Assembly: GCF_001984175.1 (NCBI RefSeq)
Contig: NZ_MTQP01000060.1
Location: forward strand, 1 to 64,000
DNA length: 64,000 nucleotides
Reading direction: 5' to 3'
DNA from: Saccharothrix sp. ALI-22-I
GTDB lineage: Bacteria; Actinomycetota; Actinomycetes; Mycobacteriales; Pseudonocardiaceae
A model generated the notes under the pieces. It saw only the letters and a list, made by a program, of their open reading frames with translations. It was not told where the DNA came from and searched no databases. Below, piece after piece: positions 50,080-59,190 of this stretch. Position numbers and translations under genes: made by a program. Numbering within the stretch: the first letter of the stretch is position 1; each line of letters starts with the position of its first letter.

Positions 50080-50164
50080 CCACTCCCCTTGAAGGGGAGT
50101 GGCTCATAAGTGCAGCTTAGCAGGCCTTCGGGGCGCCTTCGCAAGAGTGGGGAATTCCCCACTC
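50080..50164. repeat. Hairpin plus perfect 20-base palindrome between recombinase and NTPase genes
   Basis: CCACTCCCC at 50080-50088 pairs with GGGGAGTGG at 50094-50102 around a 5-base loop. GAGTGGGGAATTCCCCACTC at 50145-50164 is a perfect 20-base palindrome. Both share the core TTCCCCACTC, found at 50077-50086 and 50155-50164. The set lies between the stops of the convergent recombinase and NTPase genes. Possible roles are terminator, regulator site, or recombination site of the element. Confidence 0.6.
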
Positions 50165-50243
50165 GAACTTTCAGCCAGCGGAATAAGGTCGGTCGACATC
50201 GGTTGCTGTCGGTCACCGAAGGCGGTCGGTGCCGACTTGGGAT

Positions 50244-53200
50244 TCAGCCTGTGCGCGGGCGACTGATGTCGAGCACATAGGGTGCGATGTGCATTCCCTG
50301 ATTGCGTGCGTCATTCGCCTGCTGTCGCAGTCTATCGAGTAGCTCCTCCGATGCCGGAAAGGTCGATCGTGACCAGCTTTGTGGGCGTTGCTCTGGAGTG
50401 ATCCAATAGGCCAGGTAGACGCCGTGGCTGCGTCCGATCGGGATGAGGTAGCGGTCGATGAGCTGGTTGGACATCGCGGTGAGCAGTTCGTGGTTGTCCG
50501 ACCTCTTCGCCTCGATGGCAACCAGGGCATGATCGCTCGACTGCGAGTGCGCAGTTGCCGTGAGGTCGATGCGGGTGCCTATTCCGCCTCGGTCTCTGTT
50601 CCGGACGACGTGTACTTCACGGTTGACCACGACGCCTGAGGCCAGCAGCTCTTCGCATCGACGTCCGATCCAGTCGGAGATGTCGTCTTCTGTTTGAGGC
50701 TGGTTGCCGTTCCAGATGTCGCGGAACGCCCCTTGGTTCTTGATCGTGTGTTGCAGCTTGTCGAGTTGTCGTAGGACGACCTTGACCAGGTCGGCGTCGT
50801 CGTGGACGAGGCGTGCGTCGGAGCTCCGGAGAAGTTCCAGGAGATCCTGTGGCGTGGTGCGTGCGAGTGTGAGTTCGGCTTGGCGGGTCTTGGCCGTGCG
50901 CAGATAGGTGGTGGTGATGATGCGTTGGTCGAGTTCCGGGCGATCGTGTCGTAGCGCGACCAGTTCGTCGACACTGCCGGTGTCGGCGAGTTGCCGGAGG
51001 ACCCGAATGCGGAGGTTCTGGGCATGGTGACGGGAGTCGGTGTACCCGGATCGCAGAGAGTCATCGTCTGCGTAAGGGTGGGTGGTGAGCAGGACCGCGG
51101 CTGCCTTGACCAGATGGGTGTGGTCGAGGCGGGTGATGTCGAACCGCTGGGCAAGGCCGGCCACGGTGTCTGCGGTGGGTGGATTGGCGGCGAGTTCGTC
51201 GATGATCGTGTTGGGTGCCAGTGCCGCGAGGTGGACTTGGGCACGGCCGATGAGCGCAGAGCGGTTCTCGCGGGTGAGACGTAGACAGGTCTCCAGTGCG
51301 GTGGCGGTGGGGCCTTTCTGAGCCAGGAGGTCGAGGAGCCCGCGGGCGAGTTCGCCGCTGTAGCGGTCGTCGAGGAGGCGGTGGGCGAGGTCGTCCGCGA
51401 GATGTGGGGCGAGGTATCGGTAGACGGGCTCGGGACTGAGGCTCTTACTGGCTGCTTCGAGGTCGTCGAGGTGGCTGAGTGCAGCGTCAAGTACTGGTTG
51501 GCGAGCTTGGTCGAGCGCAACGTCGAGAAGCTTTCCCCGCATGGTGATGTTGCGCTCCGGGTGGATGACCCAGGTGGCGATGATCGAGTGGCTCCATGTA
51601 GCCCACACCGCAGGGTCCAGGTCGGCGATGGCCGCTGGCGCATGGTAGGCAAGGGTGCTGAGTAGACGCACACCCTCCCAGTCGGGGACGACGACGGTGG
51701 GATTCAGCGATTCCAATCCGCACCACTGCTGGTGGTCGGGTGTGTGGGCGTGCAGGTAACGCAGTCCGCCGAGCAGGGTTGCGTGGCGCTGCTCCTCGGT
51801 GAGGTGCTGCCAGCCTGGGCGTTGGGTGAGGTCTTCCCCGAAAAGGGGATCAGAGTCTCCTTCAGCCAGTTGGTAGGTCAGCTGCCACCACGACGTAGGG
51901 CCTGCGTCGAGGTGGTTGAGTAGCTCGGTGGCGGTGCGACGCGCGGTCGTGCGCTGTTCGATGAGCCCTTGTTCGTAGGCGTGATCCTCGGCCGCGAGCT
52001 TGCGATGTTGAGCTACATCGGAGGAGTTCACATCGACGGCGCCGCGGAGATGGTCTGTGGCGGCGTACGCGGGATGGTCCTCGGGCAGAGTGAGGATGAG
52101 ATCGGCCGTACTGGCCGGAACGTCAAGCAGGAGTTGCGGCAGGCAATCGATCAACGTTTCGGCGACTCCGACGGGAAGGGCCGGAAGCCGGTCCAGGAGC
52201 CAGGGCACGTCATCGTGGATCAGCAGACCGGTGCTGATGACGGCGTACCAGGTTCGAGGATCTAGGCCGGCGAGATCGATGGCCAGTGCGCGTCGGCGGT
52301 CGACAGGCCCCTCGATCCATACGGCTGCTTCTCGTGGCTTGACGCGGTGCCAGTAGTGGCTGCGGACACTGGCCGCCAGTAGCTGAGCGAGAGCCTGCCG
52401 TGTCGCAGTGTGGTCGGCGTGCTGCCAGGCGCGGCGGATCAGGCCGACGGGCAGGTCGTAATAGTGCTTGAGCAAATCCGAGTCGTCGTCGATGCCCGCG
52501 GCGAACGCACTGATGAATCGGGCCAGGTCGTCTTCGGGGATGCGGTCGGCGAGCGAGTGCAGAGTCCGACGGTAGTTGCCGTGGAACGTCGAACGGTGGG
52601 GGCGTAGAACCGCGCTGAGGTCGTCAGTGCTCAGCAACCGCGGATAGAGCACGTCGAGGGTGGTGGAGTAGACCTGGTTGTCCTCGTCGGTCGGGTCCGG
52701 GTCGAGCAGGGAACGCAGGGAGCAGCGGATGGTGTCGTCGCCGAGCCGATCGGCCGCGATGATCGCCCCTCGTCGGGCGAAGTACCACCTGCGGTCCTGG
52801 GCGGCGTCGGCGAACGCGGAGGCGAGCCGCGTGCACTGGCCTGCGACGGCCAAGCGGGCCAGCCACCACAGGTGTTGAGAGGTCGCCGGTCCCTCGACCA
52901 GGTGGCGTGAAAGTTGATCCTCCAGCGCGGAGTGGACCAGTCCCTTGAGGTCGAGGCCCGACTCAGGCATTTGGTCATCCCGTGCCGCCGTGTCCAGTAG
53001 TGCCTCGACGACCGCGGCACGAGCGGTGTCGGAGGTGAGTTCGACTGTGGCAGCGGAGAAGGCGAATGTCGTGACGTTGTCGGCGATCAGCTGTTCAACC
53101 AGTCGTGGCTTCAACGCGGCCAGCCACGAGGCGACGCCGATCCTGGACGGAGGAAGCACCCCGTTGACACTGGTGCCGAGCAAGTCGGCGACCTGCTCCG

Positions 53201-54239
53201 GTGCGGCGTCGCGATCGACGAGGTAGGCCGCCGCCAGGTACTCGGCGTACATCTGGTGCCGGAACGTCACAACTCCGGGAGCTCCCGGATCGAACAGCGC
53301 GGTTCCCAGTACGTCCCCGTAGTCCTCGGGAGTGATCGGGCGGGTGGGCTCGATGGATTCGGCGCCGGAAGGGAGGCGGTCGACACTGAGCGTGGCCTCA
53401 TCGGCGGCAGGCGCCAGGCTCAGCGCTTGAGTACCGGAGAACACGGTGAAGGCCCCGAGCCGTTTGGCGATCCTGCGAGCCTGATCGAGTGGCATTCTCG
53501 GCCGCACCTTGGTGTTCGGCTCGGCGAGGAATCTGTCGATCTCGAACTGCATTGCCTCGACCGATCCCGCCGGCAGCCGTCCCTGGACGGTCCAGTACCG
53601 CGCGGTGGTAAGCAACTGCCCGGCACAGGCTGACAGCCTGCCCAGACGAGCGTCGATCAGCGCTTCGATGAACCTCACGCCGTCGTAGCCCTGAACCGAG
53701 ACGACGGACTCGGCAGTGGCACGGTCCAGCGGCAACAGCTTCCACTCATCGAAGCCGGGCAACCCGCGCTTCAGCGCCGCGGTGAGCGATGCCTCCCAGG
53801 CCGCAGAGCGGCAGGCTAGACGCCACGGCACACTCCGCGCCGCCTCGGTGGTGAGTTCCTCCTCCAACCACTGAAGCAGACGAGGATCGTGCAGCACCGC
53901 CTGGTCCAAGCCGTCGAGGTAGACCGGACGCTGCTCTCCGCAGGCGATACCGATCTTCCGTTCGAGGTTGTCCCTGGTCAGCGGTGCCGCGTTGAGGTAG
54001 GTCGCGTTCGGCTCATGCTCGGAGAGCGCCTTGCAGGTCGTCGTCTTGCCCGCACCGGCCGCCGCGAGAACCGCGAAGCTGTGACCGGTGCCCGGCAGGG
54101 CGCTGACCGCTGTCGGCCGCACGTACTCACCGAGGCACCACTGGTTGTCCGACACCGGCAGCAGGAAACCGTGCTCGTCGAGCAGCACCGGTCGCTGTAC
54201 GGGCAGCACGTAACGACTCAGTTCGCCAGCATCGGCCAC
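50244..54239 (-). CDS. STAND/NACHT-like NTPase with C-terminal PD-(D/E)XK nuclease
   Basis: This protein has 1331 residues. The P-loop FAVLAAAGAGKTTTCKAL (GAGKT about 62-66) and Walker B-like RPVYLDGLDQA (106-113) indicate a STAND/NACHT-type ATPase. VVTFRHQMYAEYLAAAYLVD (about 335-350) resembles the helical segment after such ATPases. About 800 residues of helical repeats, probably a sensor, follow. The C-terminus has a restriction-endonuclease-like site: Asp1225 in GTRIDLTATA and Glu1243-x-Lys1245 in ALVAIEAKRSDNH, then NQLIDRYLIPIGRSHGVYLA. Nuclease-bearing STAND proteins such as Avs act as anti-phage sensors, but their nuclease is N-terminal. A defence role is inferred from this plan and from the mobile surroundings. 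No signal or membrane segment is seen. Confidence 0.75.
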   Translation of the reverse strand: MADAGELSRYVLPVQRPVLLDEHGFLLPVSDNQWCLGEYVRPTAVSALPGTGHSFAVLAAAGAGKTTTCKALSEHEPNATYLNAAPLTRDNLERKIGIACGEQRPVYLDGLDQAVLHDPRLLQWLEEELTTEAARSVPWRLACRSAAWEASLTAALKRGLPGFDEWKLLPLDRATAESVVSVQGYDGVRFIEALIDARLGRLSACAGQLLTTARYWTVQGRLPAGSVEAMQFEIDRFLAEPNTKVRPRMPLDQARRIAKRLGAFTVFSGTQALSLAPAADEATLSVDRLPSGAESIEPTRPITPEDYGDVLGTALFDPGAPGVVTFRHQMYAEYLAAAYLVDRDAAPEQVADLLGTSVNGVLPPSRIGVASWLAALKPRLVEQLIADNVTTFAFSAATVELTSDTARAAVVEALLDTAARDDQMPESGLDLKGLVHSALEDQLSRHLVEGPATSQHLWWLARLAVAGQCTRLASAFADAAQDRRWYFARRGAIIAADRLGDDTIRCSLRSLLDPDPTDEDNQVYSTTLDVLYPRLLSTDDLSAVLRPHRSTFHGNYRRTLHSLADRIPEDDLARFISAFAAGIDDDSDLLKHYYDLPVGLIRRAWQHADHTATRQALAQLLAASVRSHYWHRVKPREAAVWIEGPVDRRRALAIDLAGLDPRTWYAVISTGLLIHDDVPWLLDRLPALPVGVAETLIDCLPQLLLDVPASTADLILTLPEDHPAYAATDHLRGAVDVNSSDVAQHRKLAAEDHAYEQGLIEQRTTARRTATELLNHLDAGPTSWWQLTYQLAEGDSDPLFGEDLTQRPGWQHLTEEQRHATLLGGLRYLHAHTPDHQQWCGLESLNPTVVVPDWEGVRLLSTLAYHAPAAIADLDPAVWATWSHSIIATWVIHPERNITMRGKLLDVALDQARQPVLDAALSHLDDLEAASKSLSPEPVYRYLAPHLADDLAHRLLDDRYSGELARGLLDLLAQKGPTATALETCLRLTRENRSALIGRAQVHLAALAPNTIIDELAANPPTADTVAGLAQRFDITRLDHTHLVKAAAVLLTTHPYADDDSLRSGYTDSRHHAQNLRIRVLRQLADTGSVDELVALRHDRPELDQRIITTTYLRTAKTRQAELTLARTTPQDLLELLRSSDARLVHDDADLVKVVLRQLDKLQHTIKNQGAFRDIWNGNQPQTEDDISDWIGRRCEELLASGVVVNREVHVVRNRDRGGIGTRIDLTATAHSQSSDHALVAIEAKRSDNHELLTAMSNQLIDRYLIPIGRSHGVYLAYWITPEQRPQSWSRSTFPASEELLDRLRQQANDARNQGMHIAPYVLDISRPRTG

Positions 54240-54446
54240 CTTGACACCTCCGAACCGCTATGGGTTTGCCGAGCGTACCTAGAACAGGACTCTGCTTCTG
54301 CGCTGCTCGACATACACAGACGTCTCAGGAGGCTAACTCCGTGTTCTGGCCATGTTGTCACAATGTCATCCGGCCTGACGGTATACCCTTAGCTGTCCGA
54401 TGCCGTGACAGGAACCAGACGGTCCGACACGAGCTCTGGAGGGCCA
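54240..54446. promoter_or_regulatory. Divergent promoter region of the NTPase and DUF3800 operon
   Basis: About 207 bases between the NTPase start (54239) and the first gene of the divergent operon (54447). No gene is seen. The sequence is somewhat less GC-rich than its neighbours, as in ACGGTATACCCTTAGCTG near 54379. Shared regulation of the two units is plausible. Confidence 0.45.
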
Positions 54447-55088
54447 ATGGTCGCGACTTGGGTCGAGCTGCCTCGGCCAATGACGGTCAATACTGAGCCG
54501 TCCGAACATTTCCGGACCGACTACGTCAGCGCCTTCAGCGTCCACCAGTTGCCGGTCATCCGACCGGACTCGGTCACCCGCGCTAAAGTCACCCAGGTCT
54601 TCTTTAAGAAAATCTCCACCCACGCGCTACGTCGTCCTGAACTGGACAAAGCTGTCACCCTGGCCGTACTCGAGCACAAGCGGTTCGGCCGCAGGGTTGA
54701 GCTGGCCGCGCTCGCCGAGCAGTTGCGTACCGCGAGCATCGGCCTGAGGTTCCTCACCGACGAACTGCAAGGCTCCCGCGAACCGGACGGCGTTGCGTCC
54801 ATTGTATTGGCTGCGCTGTCGGGGACGAAGCGCGGTTACGACCGCGACCGCGCTCTCGACGGACATGAAGCTGCCCAGGTATGCGGCGAACGTATCGGCG
54901 GCACCGCCGAGGTCATGCTCCCCTACGCCATGTACCTGCGCGACCAGCAGGACGTCAGCCTGCGCGACATTGTCTCCCATCTCGTCATCAGCACATGCAA
55001 GAAGAAAGGCCGGTACCCCTTCCCGGTAACCATGCTGCGCATATCGGGCAACCACGACCAGTGCAGCTCTGTGGCGACCAGATCATGA
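54447..55088 (+). CDS. Unknown 213-residue protein coupled to a DUF3800 gene
   Basis: No family is recognised. The ATG at 54447 is chosen because GGAGGG precedes it at a good distance; the frame is open upstream. The protein reads MVATWVELPRPMTVNTEPSE. It has a mainly helical middle (LDKAVTLAVLEHKRFGRRVE, then LAALAEQLRTASIGLRFLTD) and a basic segment STCKKKGRYPFPVTM near the C-terminus. No membrane segment or zinc motif is obvious. Its stop overlaps the DUF3800 start as ATGA, so the two are probably made in fixed ratio. It could be a nucleic-acid-binding or adaptor partner. Confidence 0.65.
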   Translation: MVATWVELPRPMTVNTEPSEHFRTDYVSAFSVHQLPVIRPDSVTRAKVTQVFFKKISTHALRRPELDKAVTLAVLEHKRFGRRVELAALAEQLRTASIGLRFLTDELQGSREPDGVASIVLAALSGTKRGYDRDRALDGHEAAQVCGERIGGTAEVMLPYAMYLRDQQDVSLRDIVSHLVISTCKKKGRYPFPVTMLRISGNHDQCSSVATRS

Positions 55089-56149
55089 AGGTTGTGGATC
55101 GGGCGTGGCCGCTGTGGGCCGCCACCGCGACCGTCGACGACACCGGTCCCGTCTGGGTAGCTGCGGATGAGTCCGGCTCCTCAGGCGAGAACCTCGTCGA
55201 TCCGCAAGGCGGCGTGTTCGCGCATGCCTCTGTGCGGATCGACGATGAGACCGCAGGTCCGCTCCTCGCCGACCTGCGCCAGCAGGCCGGGGCCACCCAG
55301 GCTCCCGAGGCGAAGTTCGCACAATTCAGAACCAGACGCGGACGAGAAGCCCTAGCTGGCGCATTGGCACCCGGCGGTGCCCTGGAGAACCGAGTCGTCA
55401 TCACAGTTGCCGACAAGCGTTACCTGATCGTCTCCAAGATGATCGACTTGTTGGTCGAGGAACTGACCCATGAGCGAGGCATTGACCTCTACGTCGACGG
55501 TACGGCCCGGAACTTGGCGCTTACCCTCTTCCGAGACGGTCCTCGCGAACTGGGCGAACTATGGGATCCCTTGATGGCGAGCTTCGTCAGCCTGGCCAGG
55601 GCGACCCAGCGCGGCGGAGGCAAGAAGGAAACCGTCGACTCGTTCTTCGCCCGGCTCGGCCAAGCACAGTCGCACTGCCGGCGGCGGTCGGTCGAGCCGC
55701 TGCTGGACCTGCTGCTCCAGACCCGCGCTCACGCCGACGACCTCGTGTTGTCCACGGCGCAGCGCCACTCGCCGCTGTTCCCTGGCCTGGATCCGCTCGT
55801 CACCATGCTCCCGATGACGATGCACCATGCCTACGCCGACCACGGCGCCGTGCGGTTTCTACACGACCAGCAGAAGCTCTTCAGTCCTGAGTTCGTCCAA
55901 GAGTTCTTCCCCTTGCTGTGGTACGTCCACCCAGATTTTGCAGGCCACGTCCCACGCACTCGGGTGGCGGAGTTCTGGACGGGTGACTCTCGCGAACATC
56001 CCTCTATCCAGCTCGCGGACCTGGCTGCATCTGCCGGTCGAGTCGTGGTCGAAGACCTGCTTGGAAGTCCAACCGAAATCGGAGACGCTTTGAAACCTGC
56101 AGTCATGCCGTTGATTCGTGAGCATGTGGCGGCAAACCTACCGCTCTGA
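55085..56149 (+). CDS. DUF3800-family protein (RNase H-like fold predicted)
   Basis: This 354-residue protein begins near its N-terminus with VWVAADESGSSGENLVDPQG, the Asp-Glu-Ser-Gly block of DUF3800. The family-typical end block is HPSIQLADLAASAGRVVVED. Between them are LTHERGIDLYVDGTARNLAL and PMTMHHAYADHGAVRFLH. The Asp/Glu residues fit a metal-binding RNase H-like active site, as proposed for DUF3800. Such genes are common on mobile elements and in phage-defence neighbourhoods. It is translationally coupled to the unknown protein before it. Confidence 0.75.
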   Translation: MKVVDRAWPLWAATATVDDTGPVWVAADESGSSGENLVDPQGGVFAHASVRIDDETAGPLLADLRQQAGATQAPEAKFAQFRTRRGREALAGALAPGGALENRVVITVADKRYLIVSKMIDLLVEELTHERGIDLYVDGTARNLALTLFRDGPRELGELWDPLMASFVSLARATQRGGGKKETVDSFFARLGQAQSHCRRRSVEPLLDLLLQTRAHADDLVLSTAQRHSPLFPGLDPLVTMLPMTMHHAYADHGAVRFLHDQQKLFSPEFVQEFFPLLWYVHPDFAGHVPRTRVAEFWTGDSREHPSIQLADLAASAGRVVVEDLLGSPTEIGDALKPAVMPLIREHVAANLPL

Positions 56150-56221
56150 TGCAACTGTTTTTACTGACGTCAGTCGGCCGGGAGTCACACTATAAGTGTG
56201 CGGGGAGTTCCGGGTGACGTT

Positions 56222-56339
56222 GTGCCTGCCGACAACCTCATCCATGCAGGTAGAGAGCGTATGAAGCTCAAGACCTCGAAGCGCTCACCGGCAGGGTTGC
56301 CATCCGTCGTAACGTCGACCAGCACGGCATGATGACCGG
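56222..56339 (-). repeat. Dispersed 115-base repeat, copy 2 (inverted)
   Basis: Reading on the minus strand, this copy matches 58904-59020 over its whole length with scattered differences. It begins outward with TGTGCCTGCCGACAACCTCA. With the copy at 58904-59020 it forms long inverted repeats around the two transposase genes at 56342-58820. Within the repeat, CTGC/GCAG segments near the outer end can pair as a hairpin. Confidence 0.75.
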
Positions 56340-56341
56340 CT

Positions 56342-57439
56342 GTGCTGCTTCGACTGGCCTACCTGGGCGTGGCCAACGCCTTCGCATTGCTGCGCCTGCT
56401 GCCCATGAGCGACCGGGACAAGGACGCGGAGATCCTGGCGCTACGGCACCAGATCACCGTCCTGGAACGCCAACTCGGCAAGACCCGTCCGCGGTTCTCC
56501 TCCGGCGACCGGGCGTTCCTCGCGGCACTGCTGCACCGACTGCCGATTGAGTCCCTTCGTCGGTTCAGGCTGTTGGTACGCCCGGAGACGGTCCTGCGCT
56601 GGCACCGCAACCTCCTCGCCCACCGCCACGCTGCCCAGTCCCGCCCCAAGCGCCCCGGCCGTCCACGAACCGTTCGCTCGATCCGGCTCCTCGTGCTGCG
56701 CCTGGCACGAGAGAATCCCACCTGGGGCTATCGCCGCATCCACGGCGAACTACTCGTGCTCGACGTCAAGGTCGCAGCCTCCACGGTATGGCAGATCCTC
56801 AAGGACACCGGAATCGACCCAGCTGCCAAGCGCGCCTCGACAACCTGGTCGGCCTTCCTCCGCTCCCAGGCCAACGCACTACTGGCCTGCGACTTCTTCG
56901 AGACATCCACCCTGATCGGCACGCGCCTGTATGTGCTTGCGGTCATCGAACACGCCAACCGCCGGATCAGGATCCTGGGCGTCACCGCGCACCCGACCGC
57001 GTCCTGGGTCACCCAAGCCGCCAGGAACCTCGCCATGGACCTCGAAGACGCGGGCAGCTCCATGCGGTACCTGATCCGCGACCGGGACGGGAAGTACCCA
57101 GCGCTGTTCGATGCCGTCCTCGCCGACGCGGGCATCCAGGTCGTCCTCACCGGCGTCCGGATACCGCAGATGAACGCGATCATGGAACGCTGGATCCGCA
57201 GCTGCCGCCGCGAACTCCTCGACCGAACGCTGATCTGGAACCAACGGCACCTGCTCCACGCCCTGCGCCAGTACGAGCACTTCTACAACACCCACCGCCC
57301 CCACCAAGGCATCGACAACGCCCGACCACTACAACCACTGCCACAACCGACCACCGACCAAGCAGTCGTCACCCGACTCGACATCCGCCGACGGCAACGA
57401 CTGGGCGGCATCCTCAACGAGTACCACCACGCCGCCTGA
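56342..57439 (+). CDS. rve-type (integrase core) transposase, copy D
   Basis: This 365-residue protein is intact. It has the helical N-terminus DAEILALRHQITVLERQLGK, the segment NPTWGYRRIHGELLVLDVKV, and the DDE core with LLACDFFETSTLIGTRLYVL, MRYLIRDRDGKYPALFDAVL and PQMNAIMERWIRSCRRELLD. The C-terminus GGILNEYHHAA is typical. It is of the same superfamily as copies A-C but not a close copy. The start codon GTG at 56342 lies three bases past the dispersed repeat. Confidence 0.88.
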   Translation: MLLRLAYLGVANAFALLRLLPMSDRDKDAEILALRHQITVLERQLGKTRPRFSSGDRAFLAALLHRLPIESLRRFRLLVRPETVLRWHRNLLAHRHAAQSRPKRPGRPRTVRSIRLLVLRLARENPTWGYRRIHGELLVLDVKVAASTVWQILKDTGIDPAAKRASTTWSAFLRSQANALLACDFFETSTLIGTRLYVLAVIEHANRRIRILGVTAHPTASWVTQAARNLAMDLEDAGSSMRYLIRDRDGKYPALFDAVLADAGIQVVLTGVRIPQMNAIMERWIRSCRRELLDRTLIWNQRHLLHALRQYEHFYNTHRPHQGIDNARPLQPLPQPTTDQAVVTRLDIRRRQRLGGILNEYHHAA

Positions 57440-57521
57440 CCTGCACGGACGGGACTGTTTCAAGATCGGTGTGTTCGGCCCGACACGCCGGGCCCGGGGT
57501 CCGGCGGGATGGGCACTGTGA

Positions 57522-58820
57522 GTGATGACATCTGAGCTTGTGAGCGCACGGAAGAGCGAGACCGGGACCGGGCGGCAGCTGTCGCCGGAGCAGGCCGCCG
57601 CGGCGGCGATGGTGGCCGAGGCCAAGGCGCGCGGGCTGGCGCTGACCGGCCCCGACGGCCTGCTCAAGCTGTTCACCAAGAACGTGCTGGAGACCGCCCT
57701 GGCCGAGGAGATGACCGAGCACCTCGGCCACGAGAAGAACCGCGCGGAGCCCGGGCGGGAGTCGACCAACGTGCGCAACGGAAGCCGGACCAAGACCGTG
57801 ATCTCGGATGCGGCCGGCGAGGTCGAGATCGAGGTGCCTCGGGACCGGGAGGGCAGCTTCGAACCGCGGATCGTCAAGAAGCGGCAACGTCGCCTCACCG
57901 ACGTCGACGAGATCGTGTTGTCGTTGTACGCCAAGGGATTGACCACCGGGGAGATCTCGGCGCACTTCGCCGAGATCTACGGCGCCTCGGTGTCGAAGGA
58001 GACGGTCTCGCGCATCACCGACAAGGTCGTCGCGGAGATGAACGACTGGGCCGGCCGCCCGCTCGACGCCGTGTACGCGGCGGTGTTCCTCGACGCCGTC
58101 GTGGTCAAGGTCCGTGACGGCCAGGTCGCCAACCGGCCGGTCTACGCCGCGATCGGCGTCACGGTGGACGGGCGCAAGGACGTGCTCGGGCTGTGGACGG
58201 GCACCGGCGGCGAGGGCGCCAAGTTCTGGATGAGCGTGCTGGTCGACCTGAAGAACCGCGGCGTGCACGATGTGTTCTTCCTGGTCTGCGACGGGCTCAA
58301 GGGCCTGCCCGACGCGGTGGCGAACGTGTGGCCGCGCACCGTCGTACAGACCTGCGTCGTGCACCTGATCAGCAACACTTTCCGGCTGGTGGCCCGTCAG
58401 GACTGGGACGCGGTGAAACGGGGCATCACCCCGATCTACACCGCGCCCACCCCCGACGCCGCGGCGGCCGCGCTGGAGGACCTGGCGGAGAAGTGGGGGC
58501 GGAAGTACGGGGCGATGATCCGGTTGTGGCGCAACGCCTGGGACGAGTTCGTGCCCTTCCTCGACTACGACGTGGAGATCCGGCGGATGATCTGTTCCAC
58601 CAACGCGATCGAGTCGCTCAACGCCCGCTACCGCCGGGCGGTCCGCGCCCGTGGGCATTTCCCGACCGAACAGTCCGCGATGAAGTGTCTGTACCTTGTC
58701 ACCCGCAGCCTCGACCCGACCGGGACGGGCCGCGCCAGGTGGACGATGCGCTGGAAGCCCGTATTGAACGCCTTCGCCATCACGTTCGGTGACCGCTGGC
58801 CGAACGCCGAAACCTACTGA
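57522..58820 (+). CDS. IS256-family (mutator type) transposase
   Basis: This 432-residue transposase looks intact. Recognised parts are LAEEMTEHLGHEKNRAEPG, VEIEVPRDREGSFEPRIVKK, and the catalytic Asp in VFLDAVVVKVRDGQVANRPV. The second Asp is in HDVFFLVCDGLKGLPDAVAN, then CVVHLISNTFRLVARQDW. The Glu region is NAIESLNARYRRAVRARGHF with PTEQSAMKCLY. The normal family length is about 400-430 residues. It lies 80 bases after transposase D, inside the same inverted-repeat bracket. Confidence 0.92.
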   Translation: MMTSELVSARKSETGTGRQLSPEQAAAAAMVAEAKARGLALTGPDGLLKLFTKNVLETALAEEMTEHLGHEKNRAEPGRESTNVRNGSRTKTVISDAAGEVEIEVPRDREGSFEPRIVKKRQRRLTDVDEIVLSLYAKGLTTGEISAHFAEIYGASVSKETVSRITDKVVAEMNDWAGRPLDAVYAAVFLDAVVVKVRDGQVANRPVYAAIGVTVDGRKDVLGLWTGTGGEGAKFWMSVLVDLKNRGVHDVFFLVCDGLKGLPDAVANVWPRTVVQTCVVHLISNTFRLVARQDWDAVKRGITPIYTAPTPDAAAAALEDLAEKWGRKYGAMIRLWRNAWDEFVPFLDYDVEIRRMICSTNAIESLNARYRRAVRARGHFPTEQSAMKCLYLVTRSLDPTGTGRARWTMRWKPVLNAFAITFGDRWPNAETY

Positions 58821-58903
58821 TCAACAACGCCGGACACACCGATCACGAGATAGACCCGCACGGACAGCATTTTCGGCAAGCACACAGTCGGAGCAGCACA
58901 TCC

Positions 58904-59020
58904 GGTCATCATGCCGTGCTGGACGACATCAGCGTGGATGGCAGCCGTGCCGTGAGTGCTTCGAGGCCTTGCGCTTCGTACGCCGTCTACCTGCGTGGAT
59001 GAGGTTATCGGCAGGCACAG
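58904..59020 (+). repeat. Dispersed 115-base repeat, copy 3
   Basis: It runs from CATCATGCCGTGCTGGACGA to GGATGAGGTTATCGGCAGGC. It is the right-hand partner of the inverted copy at 56222-56339 and similar to the shortened copy at 28320-28421. Its outer end, read inward, is TGTGCCTGCCGATAACCTCA, nearly the same as the outer end of the left copy. That symmetry suits terminal inverted repeats of an element. Confidence 0.75.
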
Positions 59021-59190
59021 TGTGAGCGGGCGAGGCCATGGGCGGCTTGGAGTCGTGCTGTCGCGCAGTCTCCCGCAGGCTCCCGTCGTTGAGGGGGCTT
59101 ACAGGGGCAGACGCAGACGGCGGGGGAGCCGGGATGGATCCGGTCAACTGGTTGTCGGCCAACCACTGTGTCGCTGTCGCCGGTTGCCTG

